Below are positions 17,744 through 24,846 of a DNA stretch of 64,000 nt, piece by piece (position 1 is the first letter of the stretch; each line of letters opens with the position of its first letter). The DNA lies in the NCBI RefSeq assembly GCF_003258605.2, contig NZ_CP031264.1, positions 5,642,001 to 5,706,000 on the forward strand, in the 5' to 3' direction. The position numbers were made by a program, and so were the translations under genes. A model generated the notes under the pieces. It had not been told where the DNA came from and searched no databases. It worked only from the letters and a program-made list of their open reading frames with translations. The stretch is from Peterkaempfera bronchialis. GTDB taxonomy: Bacteria; Actinomycetota; Actinomycetes; Streptomycetales; Streptomycetaceae.

Positions 17744-20700
17744 GAGGAACCTCGTCCTTCAGTGGTTTCGGTCAGGCAGCGGTTGAGGGCGGTCCACAGC
17801 GGCCGGTAGAGGGCCTGGACAATGCGGCGCTCGGCCTTCGGCTCCGAGCTGTCTGGGCCGAAGTAGGGGGTGAGCACGGCGTGGATGCTGTACAGCAGGC
17901 TCGTCTTCGGCGTGTCGGTGGGCCCGGTCGGGTCGGCCGCTGCCAGGCAGGGCGCGAACGCGGCATCGACGAAGGCGACCCGGGTGGGTACCGCGCCTCG
18001 GACGGAGCGGCCGATGACCTGCCAGATCAGTACCAGCATGTCCCAGGTGACCTGGACGCGGTCCTCTTCGCCGAGGTGACTCCAGGCCATGCTCCTGGCG
18101 AGGACGTGGAACCACTTGGACCGGGCGGCGTCGCGGAACCTGCGCGCACCCAGACCGAGTGTGGGCGCGTCGCGCACCAGATTGGAGAACCCGGTGCCGT
18201 CCATCAGCCGGACGATCCAGTCGTTGATCGCGTGCACCGCGAGGCCGAGGTCGTCGGGGCGGGGGTTGGGCCGGGCCAGGAAGTAGACCGAGCCGATCGC
18301 GGCCTCCTTGCTGTCGACGGCAAGGATGTTGTGCCCGCGCTCCACAGCGAGCAGCGGCGCCACCAAGATCTCGGCGTCCGTGGCGGCGAGCGTCTCGACG
18401 TCACCGCGGCGCAGTACCGGGGCGTGGTGCTCGTCGTCCAGTGGACGGGCGGCGGCATCCGGGTCGTCGTCGGACACCAGCCGCCGGACTTTGCCGCGCC
18501 AACGCTCGTTGAGTGTGTGCAGCGTGTCCGCCACCAGTGCGGCCTCGTCGTAACTGCCGACCAGGAGCAGGATGTGCCGACGGGGTTCCGGTAGTCGATG
18601 CAGTTCCCGAAGGAGGCGCCCCTGGCCCCGGTCGTTGCGGCCGAGCTCGGTGGCCATCCGGCGCAGCACGTCTTCGCGCCGGTCGATCGGCGCTCCGGAA
18701 AGCCGCAGGGCCTCGCTCGGACTGTCGCAGGTGCACCGCGCCGGGCAGGCGCAGGCCTCCCGAACGAACTCGAAGCGGAACTCGCTCTGGCCGGCGATCC
18801 GTTCCAGTTCCGCAGGGTCGGGTTCGATCAGTGTGCCGATCGGTACCGGAACGTGGTAGCGGCTGGACTTGTCGGCCCAGCTGCTGCCAGACATCAGCAG
18901 GACGTTGGTCCCCGGTAAGCCGTCCACCGTAGGTAGGTCCGGCATGGCGCGCAGCAGTTCACGCCCCACCCCGCTGCAGCGGAAGAAACGGAGCTCGCCG
19001 CTGCGGACACCGCCCTCGTCGCGTCCCTCCAGGAGGAACTGGAACCCGATCACATTGCCCATCGGGGACTCGGGGACCATCGGCGCGTAGTCGAGGGGGC
19101 GACGGTACATCTCGTTGAATCCGAGGCAGAGTGAGTCCGCGACCCGCGGCCACATGGTGTTGATCAGGGCGAGCTTGGGTTCCAGAGCACTGAGCAGCAG
19201 GGTGAACTCGAACCGGTCGAGCAGGGCCTCCAGCCAGTCGTCCGAGTTCTCAGGCAGGGGAGCGCGTCGCCGTTGCTTCGTGTCCTTGGCGGCACTCTCC
19301 TGCCGCCCTGTCGGCGTGGCCCGGTCCCCGTTCACCAGGGCCCTGAGCTCGCGGTACCGGTCCTGGTTCTCCTGACTCGCTCCCAGGAGCGGGGCGAGGC
19401 CGAAGAGGTCGCACACCACCTCTCGCAGCCGGGTGCGAGTGTGCTCGCGGTAGTTGGTATGGAGCAGTTCGCCGAGCAACCCGAGCAGTGGCAGGGTGTC
19501 GTCCTTGGGCGGCCGCCGGTCGCCGAAAGGGTTGTCCCGGAAAGCGTCCAGGAGATCCATCAGGTGCTTCCGCGGTTCCCGGTGCGGGTGCTCGACGGTG
19601 GGGCCGACCCGGTCGTCGAGGTTCTCCGGCAGGGGGAAGCGCTCTTCCAGCAGGCGCAGTTGGAGGGTTCCGGCACTGAAGTAGCCGGTTCGGACCCATT
19701 TGCGCAGGTCGAAGTCGCGGACCAGCATCGCCACCAGCCGGTCCGCGGCAGCCTGGGTGGTGTTCACCGCCGCCGACCAGTTCTCCACGTCGCGATCGGA
19801 CAGTTGTACCCGCCCGGCGCTGGCCAGCTCTCGGATGCGGTGCTGGTTGACCTCGTCGAGGAACGAGCGAGTGTCGGGGCCGCCGCCGAGCAGCGGGATG
19901 GCAGGGGCGAACATGCGGTCGAGTTGCATCTGCACCCGGTCCGCCTCGTCGACGATCACCAGGTCGCTGCGTCGGCAGGCGAGTTCGAGGTAGCGGATGC
20001 GCTCCGGGTTCTGCGGGTGCGGGACACGGGAATCCACCAGGCTGGGCGGGGTGGATACCCAGATCCTCGCGTCGACCAAGGACCGTGGCCCGTGGTGGCG
20101 CGGGCAATGGGACCAGAACGGACAGACCATCCGGTACGAGGTCCACGGGTCATCGGGGTCCTTCTCACGCTTCCTGGGAGGTTGAAGCCTGGTGCATGGC
20201 GCTTCACCGAAGCCCAAGAGGTCGTCAGCGGGGTGGCCGTCGGCGTGGCGCAGCGCGTTCAAAGCGCAGGAGGTGCTCAGGTACTGGAAGCCTGGATCCA
20301 GGTGGGCGAGCAGGTTGGGCTCGCCGCGTCCTGCCGTCCTGCGGTGGAGTCGTTCGGCGTGCTGCTGGCGGCCCGTTGCTCCGAGGACGGGTGTGGCGGA
20401 GCCGGCAACGTGGGTGTTGTAGAGCTCGACCAGTTTGAGCTGCTCCGCGACGTCGCCAACCACCACCGTCACGTTCCGTCCCTGTCGGGCGAGGTGCACG
20501 GCCAGGACGTCCCGAAGCGTGCTCTTGCCAGCGCCGACGATTCCGAGCAGGTGCTCGATGCCGGACACGGAGAAGCCGCGGGCGGGACGGAAGCGTCCGC
20601 GGCGGCGTGTGGACAGCCGAATCGCCTTCAGACGGGTGACCCAGCCAGCCGGCTTCCGGGCGTCCATGGCCGCGGCCGTGATCAACAGCTTCTTCCACGT

Positions 20701-21288
20701 GAAGGTCAGGGGTCTGCCTGCGTGGACCGGCAGCCGTCCGAGGTCGTGCCCGGGCGGATTGGGGGCTGTGTGTTCCGGGAGCAGCACGGTGGTCAGGTGC
20801 CGGCCGATGGGGAAGGCGTGCCAGCCGGGGTCGGCGAAGGTGGCCGGCTCGCCGGTGAACGGCGGCGCCTGGTTCAGCAGGCGCTCGTAGGAGGCCCACC
20901 GGTCCTCCGCCACCGAGAGCGACGGACGGCGTGCGGCGGGGGCGTCCGGGTCCGGTACGTCGAAGGCCCTGAGTTGGCGGTCCTGCTGCTGGTAGTCCTT
21001 CAACGCCTCGGACCAGGCGAGTCGGCGCCCCCAGGTCCACAGGGCGTAGCGTGCGGTGCGACGGGTGTGTTCCTGCCGGTCGGAGATGTCGTCGCGCTCA
21101 CGGGCGAACGGGTAGCCGCTGAACAGGGTCCAGCCCTCCGCGGCAGGAGCACCGGGGGTGAGCTGCTCCTGGAGGAACAGGCCGAGTTCGATCTCACACA
21201 GGTCGACCAGCTTGCGGCGTGGCAGTTCAGAGCCGGTGGAGCGGAGTTCCCGCACCACCTGGTGCAGGGCCTTGGCAGTGCTACGCAC
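17731..21288 (-). CDS. pPIWI-RE-associated DinG/XPD-like superfamily 2 helicase with Fe-S cysteines
   Basis: This 1,185-residue protein begins with a pPIWI_RE_Z-like N-terminal region. Walker A is GIVGAGKSTLRDV (~residue 248), and Walker B is LVIVDEADRVQ, a DEAD box (~448). Between them lie four cysteines (TSCALN ~341, APCTRL ~364, MVCPFW ~388, SHCPRH ~394), as in the Fe-S domain of XPD/DinG helicases. Motif VI is WQVIGRSVRG (~1090). These predict ATP-driven unwinding of duplex or R-loop substrates. The GTG start at 21288 has GGGAGGA just upstream and overlaps the preceding gene by 8 bp. It is tightly coupled to the pPIWI-RE gene. Confidence 0.82.
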   Translation of the reverse strand: MRSTAKALHQVVRELRSTGSELPRRKLVDLCEIELGLFLQEQLTPGAPAAEGWTLFSGYPFARERDDISDRQEHTRRTARYALWTWGRRLAWSEALKDYQQQDRQLRAFDVPDPDAPAARRPSLSVAEDRWASYERLLNQAPPFTGEPATFADPGWHAFPIGRHLTTVLLPEHTAPNPPGHDLGRLPVHAGRPLTFTWKKLLITAAAMDARKPAGWVTRLKAIRLSTRRRGRFRPARGFSVSGIEHLLGIVGAGKSTLRDVLAVHLARQGRNVTVVVGDVAEQLKLVELYNTHVAGSATPVLGATGRQQHAERLHRRTAGRGEPNLLAHLDPGFQYLSTSCALNALRHADGHPADDLLGFGEAPCTRLQPPRKREKDPDDPWTSYRMVCPFWSHCPRHHGPRSLVDARIWVSTPPSLVDSRVPHPQNPERIRYLELACRRSDLVIVDEADRVQMQLDRMFAPAIPLLGGGPDTRSFLDEVNQHRIRELASAGRVQLSDRDVENWSAAVNTTQAAADRLVAMLVRDFDLRKWVRTGYFSAGTLQLRLLEERFPLPENLDDRVGPTVEHPHREPRKHLMDLLDAFRDNPFGDRRPPKDDTLPLLGLLGELLHTNYREHTRTRLREVVCDLFGLAPLLGASQENQDRYRELRALVNGDRATPTGRQESAAKDTKQRRRAPLPENSDDWLEALLDRFEFTLLLSALEPKLALINTMWPRVADSLCLGFNEMYRRPLDYAPMVPESPMGNVIGFQFLLEGRDEGGVRSGELRFFRCSGVGRELLRAMPDLPTVDGLPGTNVLLMSGSSWADKSSRYHVPVPIGTLIEPDPAELERIAGQSEFRFEFVREACACPARCTCDSPSEALRLSGAPIDRREDVLRRMATELGRNDRGQGRLLRELHRLPEPRRHILLLVGSYDEAALVADTLHTLNERWRGKVRRLVSDDDPDAAARPLDDEHHAPVLRRGDVETLAATDAEILVAPLLAVERGHNILAVDSKEAAIGSVYFLARPNPRPDDLGLAVHAINDWIVRLMDGTGFSNLVRDAPTLGLGARRFRDAARSKWFHVLARSMAWSHLGEEDRVQVTWDMLVLIWQVIGRSVRGAVPTRVAFVDAAFAPCLAAADPTGPTDTPKTSLLYSIHAVLTPYFGPDSSEPKAERRIVQALYRPLWTALNRCLTETTEGRGSSCTH

Positions 21289-22321
21289 GAGTCCTCCCGG
21301 GTCGGTCGCTCAAGTACGGAGCCATGAATTCGCTGACGGATCTGAGCCGCACCTGGGCGCCGTCGGGAAGGTTGTGGCCGAAGGCCTTCCGGTAGCCCGG
21401 TCGGTCGACGACTGCGTCGGGTATCACGACGTCGAGCGGGGAGTCTTCGAGGGTGGCCAACTCGGCGGCCCGGAAGGCGGCCAGCGCAGGTTGTGTGCGA
21501 TTGAACACTCGGACGGCCCTGCCCATCCCGTCCTCGTGGACGAGTCGAAGGCCGCCCGTCCCGGTCGGCACGAGCCGGGACCCACCGGGCAGCTTCTTGC
21601 GTAGGGCCAGTTCGGTGCGGCCGGGGAGGACGAGGAAGAGCCGGACAGCGCGGGGGAGCGCGATCGGGTGTTTGGGTTCCTCCGCCTTCTCTAGCCCTCC
21701 AGGCCGCGTCTGGCACCCTCCCTCGCACCATTCCCCATCCGTTGACTTGGCGAACAGCAGGCACTCCGTGCAGGTGGTGACCGTGCGGCCAGCCGAGAAG
21801 TTCTCAGGCACCGGCTCGTACAGTTCCCGAACCAGTCGCCACGTGCGGATGGTGGTCGGACGCATGAGTTTGGAGCTGTCAGGGTTCAGGATGACGGGGT
21901 GCGCGATCAGGAAGTCCCGACAAGCGGCGAACCGGCCGGGGGTTCCGCAGGCGTCGGTGAGGTCGGCGATCACTCGGGCGGCGGCTTGTTCGACTCTGCC
22001 GAGGCGGCCGTACGAGGCGAGTTCGGCACAGGTTCGGGTCGGCTCGGCCGAGCTTCGGTCGATCAGCCGGGCGTCATCGGTAAGGACGCCTGGTGGGAGC
22101 GCCAGCGGCCACGTCGTGAGGAGATCCCGGCAGCGTAACAGCAGATCGGGAACGCTCAGGGGTGCCGGCCGGTCCTGCTTGAGGCATGTCAGCACAACCC
22201 GATCAAAGGCGAGTTGAGTACTCGCCGGATAAGGGAGACGGAGGGCTGCCGGACGGGGAACGTCGCTAAGGTCAAGCACGCCGCGAGCCACCGCCGCCAG
22301 CAGTTCGAAGTCCGGGCTCAC
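21281..22321 (-). CDS. pPIWI-RE module protein with zinc-ribbon (Y) and REase-like C-terminus
   Basis: I place the start at GTG 22321, whose first base is the last of the upstream TAG (TAGTG), with AGGAGG 7 nt before it; a longer frame to 22393 lacks this. The 346-residue product has a helical N-terminal half, then a metal-binding cluster CTEC...WCEGGC (~186-203), as in the pPIWI_RE_Y region. A C-terminal alpha/beta part follows, with FLVLPGRTELALRKKLPGG, VHEDGMGRAVRVFN and LDVVIPDAVVDRPGYRKAFG, which may be the REase-fold domain described for this operon. That last assignment is inference. It is coupled by overlaps to genes on both sides. Confidence 0.7.
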   Translation of the reverse strand: MSPDFELLAAVARGVLDLSDVPRPAALRLPYPASTQLAFDRVVLTCLKQDRPAPLSVPDLLLRCRDLLTTWPLALPPGVLTDDARLIDRSSAEPTRTCAELASYGRLGRVEQAAARVIADLTDACGTPGRFAACRDFLIAHPVILNPDSSKLMRPTTIRTWRLVRELYEPVPENFSAGRTVTTCTECLLFAKSTDGEWCEGGCQTRPGGLEKAEEPKHPIALPRAVRLFLVLPGRTELALRKKLPGGSRLVPTGTGGLRLVHEDGMGRAVRVFNRTQPALAAFRAAELATLEDSPLDVVIPDAVVDRPGYRKAFGHNLPDGAQVRLRSVSEFMAPYLSDRPGRTRA

Positions 22322-23868
22322 TACTTGGCCTCCTGCGAAGGCTCTGGCAGCCGCCGGGCCGAGCACCAGCGTGCCATCTCGCAGCTCTCGCACTCCGCGC
22401 TTGGCGTTGCTTCGAACAGGCGCTCCTGGTGCCAGCCGATGACCTGTCCGCGCAGCACCGCCTCGGCTGCGGCTGCGGTCTCCGGTTCGAACGGGTCGAG
22501 GCTCCGGAGGTCTACGCCGTCGGGGCGCAGCAGTTCGAGCTCAACCCGGTCGGCGGCCAACAAGCCCTTGGCGATGATCCTCACCGCCAGCGCCAGCTGA
22601 GGGTAGGCCGAGAGCAGGTCGCGCGGCATTCTCCTGCCAGCGGAGGTCTTGGTCTCGCGCCATACCCACGAGCCGCGTTCGCGGTACAGCAGGTCGGGCT
22701 CTGTCAGCACCAGCAGATCAGCCGCAGGGTCGTCGAACACCAGGAGGGGTTCCGGTGCCCTCTCGGACTGTGGATCGGCGATGCGGAGCGGGCACACCTC
22801 GGCGTGATGACGCAGAAGGCGGGCGCCGAGGAGACACTGGGACTGCGGTAGCCGGTAGCCGTCGGGGACCCAGTCGGCGGGTACGTCGGAGGTGCACGGA
22901 GTGCGTTCCTCCTGACCGTGCCGGGCGGAGAGGAAGGCATGGACGGCGCGTCCGCGCTCAGCCGCGGCGCTGCGTTCGACGGAGTCGTCCACTGGGAGCC
23001 GCAGGCCACGAAGGTAACCGCGCGCCGGGCAGGAGCTGTGCCCTCGGCCGGTGGTCGGGGACCAGCTTCGGCGTGGCCGGGTGCGATCGGCTATCCCGAG
23101 CAATCCGGGCGCTCGCGGCAGCGCAGGGCAGACGGGTGCCACCCGGCAGGACGCGCAGGCCGACCCGGGTCGGTACTTCGGATGGTCCAGGAGCGCCCGG
23201 ATCGCGTGCGCCCCGTCCTGCCGATAGAGGGCCAGCGCTTCTGCCCGGATGCCGTCGAACAGCACTTCGGTCCGGCCATCGGAGAGCGCGAACTGCGCCA
23301 CCCGGACGTGCTCCAGCCGATCGTCGGGATCGCCTTCCGCCACGATCAGGGCCGCGATCGCCCGCTCGGCGTCCGTACGGTTCCGCAGTCGGTTCACCGG
23401 GAGCCGGAGTTCTCGCAGGCGGCCGTCCGCCGATTCGAAGCACCGCCCCCAGGCGCTGATCCGGTACTCCGTGCTCGCGGGCCCGCCGCCTCGTGAGTCG
23501 CGGTGCCGGTAGCTCCAGTGACGCGGGGCCGGCCGGAGCGCCTGGCTGTCGGCGAACGCCGTCTCGTACATCCGGAGGGCATGCCGGGTCCATTGGCGTA
23601 CCCCGTCGTGGGTGGGTCTGGTGGACCTGCCCGACCCTGTGTCGTCGTCCGGCAGTTCGATCCGGTCGAGCTCGGCCATGAACGGGCCGTTGGTGAACGT
23701 GTCCAATGCCTCGGGTTTCCATGCGGCCGATCGGGCCGGGCGCATTCCGCGAGCCTTGAGCGCATCCGACGCCGGGCACCGGTAGCGTTCCGGTCCGAAC
23801 ATCCCCAGGCGGATGTCGACCAGGGAAGAACGTCTGATCAGGCCTTCGGGTGGCCAGGTTCCTGCCAT
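22321..23868 (-). CDS. PD-(D/E)XK nuclease, Cas4/AddB-like with two cysteine clusters
   Basis: This is the first gene of the pPIWI-RE operon. The ATG at 23868 lies behind GAGGGAGAG; a GTG at 23880 is the alternative. The 515-residue protein carries CASCRVAPVC at ~237-246 and CESCEMARWC at ~492-501. Between them is a PD-(D/E)XK core: RGRAVHAFLSARHG (helix with His), LLVLTEPDLLYRER (metal Asp) and VWRETKTSAG (E-x-K), followed by AYPQLALAVRII (the QhxxY-like helix). The cysteines could ligate an Fe-S cluster, as in Cas4/AddB nucleases. A DNA exonuclease or processing role is inferred. It is divergent from the kinase gene, with only 72 bp between the starts. Confidence 0.78.
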   Translation of the reverse strand: MAGTWPPEGLIRRSSLVDIRLGMFGPERYRCPASDALKARGMRPARSAAWKPEALDTFTNGPFMAELDRIELPDDDTGSGRSTRPTHDGVRQWTRHALRMYETAFADSQALRPAPRHWSYRHRDSRGGGPASTEYRISAWGRCFESADGRLRELRLPVNRLRNRTDAERAIAALIVAEGDPDDRLEHVRVAQFALSDGRTEVLFDGIRAEALALYRQDGAHAIRALLDHPKYRPGSACASCRVAPVCPALPRAPGLLGIADRTRPRRSWSPTTGRGHSSCPARGYLRGLRLPVDDSVERSAAAERGRAVHAFLSARHGQEERTPCTSDVPADWVPDGYRLPQSQCLLGARLLRHHAEVCPLRIADPQSERAPEPLLVFDDPAADLLVLTEPDLLYRERGSWVWRETKTSAGRRMPRDLLSAYPQLALAVRIIAKGLLAADRVELELLRPDGVDLRSLDPFEPETAAAAEAVLRGQVIGWHQERLFEATPSAECESCEMARWCSARRLPEPSQEAK

Positions 23869-23940
23869 ACTCTCCCTCACCTCTTTTCCATTGCTCTCCG
23901 AACCCGTGTACCGGGCAGATCTGGTCTTGGAGTTTGCGTC
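23869..23940. promoter_or_regulatory. divergent control region between pPIWI-RE operon and kinase gene
   Basis: The 72 bp must hold promoters for both directions. It contains the inverted repeat CCCGTGTACCGGG (~23909), a possible operator, and the kinase ribosome-binding GGAG at 23929-23932. No convincing -35/-10 pair is evident. The shared region suggests the two transcripts are co-controlled. Confidence 0.4.
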
Positions 23941-24831
23941 TTGCGTCCTGGCACCCTCCTGAATAACCGCTTTCGTGTCCTACGGGAACTCGGCGAAGGC
24001 GGCGAAGGTGAACTCTTCGTTGCCCGTGATGAATACGACCGCCGGGATGTTGCTGTCAAGGCTCAGTTTCGACGCTTTGGTCAATCATTGACTGATTACG
24101 CCAGGGAAGCCGAGCCGCTCGAGGATGAGCTGGTCCGACTGCAGTTCATGGAATCGGTGCCTGGTATTCCCCGCGTGCTGGGCGAGGGCTCGCACGATGG
24201 TTGGGGCAAGCGGCGATACATCGTGATGGAACTGATCGACGGTTCCACACTCCGGTCCTGGATGGGCCGACACCAGCCGGTGCTCGCCACCGACGCGGCC
24301 TGTGTGGTGGCTCAGCTCTGCGATACCTTGGCGCTGGTGCATGAGCGCTACGTTCATCGGGACGTGACGCCGAACAATGTGATGATTCAGCCCGACGGGC
24401 GGATTCGACTCCTCGACGTGGGCAACTCCACAGATTTCTCGACACCGAACTATGACCCCCGCGGGACGCCCGGCTACGCCGCTCCCGAGCAGTATGTGCA
24501 GGACTCCGATACCACCGCGAAGTCCGACGTCTTCGCGCTCGGTGCCCTGCTCTTCGAGATGGTGACCTCGGAACTGCCCTACAGCCGTGTCGAGGGCCCA
24601 CCCGGCGAGACGGAGCCGGCCTTCCCGAACGGACTCGATGCCCATGTGCCCGAAAAGCTGAAGAGCCTCGGTCTCGCCATGGTCGCCGTCGACCCGCGCG
24701 AGCGCCCCGAGGTTTCGGAGGTTCGCGGCTACCTCGCCACCTGGCTGCCGATGTTCGGCGACCCCCGGAGCCCGAAGGCCGCCCGTCCCGACCCCTCGGC
24801 GTACTTCCGGCTGGTCGTGCCAGCCCGATGA
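23941..24831 (+). CDS. Ser/Thr protein kinase (PknB-like, cytoplasmic)
   Basis: The TTG at 23941 follows GGAG by 8 nt, giving 296 residues, a bare kinase domain without a membrane segment or PASTA tail. Motifs seen: Gly loop LGEGGEGELF (~17-26), VAVKAQ (ATP Lys), EAEPLEDEL (alphaC Glu), MELIDGSTLRSW hinge, catalytic loop HRDVTPNNVMI (~139-149) with Thr where Lys is usual, DVG in place of DFG (~160), and GTPGYAAPEQ activation/APE segment. Asp of HRD, Asn of PNN and Asp of DVG are all present, so activity is plausible. It is divergent from the pPIWI-RE operon and convergent with the SARP/NB-ARC gene (15 bp between ends). The link to the operon is inferred from position. Confidence 0.85.
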   Translation: MRPGTLLNNRFRVLRELGEGGEGELFVARDEYDRRDVAVKAQFRRFGQSLTDYAREAEPLEDELVRLQFMESVPGIPRVLGEGSHDGWGKRRYIVMELIDGSTLRSWMGRHQPVLATDAACVVAQLCDTLALVHERYVHRDVTPNNVMIQPDGRIRLLDVGNSTDFSTPNYDPRGTPGYAAPEQYVQDSDTTAKSDVFALGALLFEMVTSELPYSRVEGPPGETEPAFPNGLDAHVPEKLKSLGLAMVAVDPRERPEVSEVRGYLATWLPMFGDPRSPKAARPDPSAYFRLVVPAR

Positions 24832-24846
24832 GCCCGGGATGGAGGG

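Noticed and set aside
19273-21327. Plus-strand 684-codon frame opposite the helicase gene
   Set aside because: High-GC antisense shadow. The opposite strand has clear helicase motifs and operon overlaps.
22322-22393. Longer start for the Y/REase-type gene
   Set aside because: The GTG at 22321 has AGGAGG at good spacing and a TAGTG stop-start overlap, typical of coupled genes.
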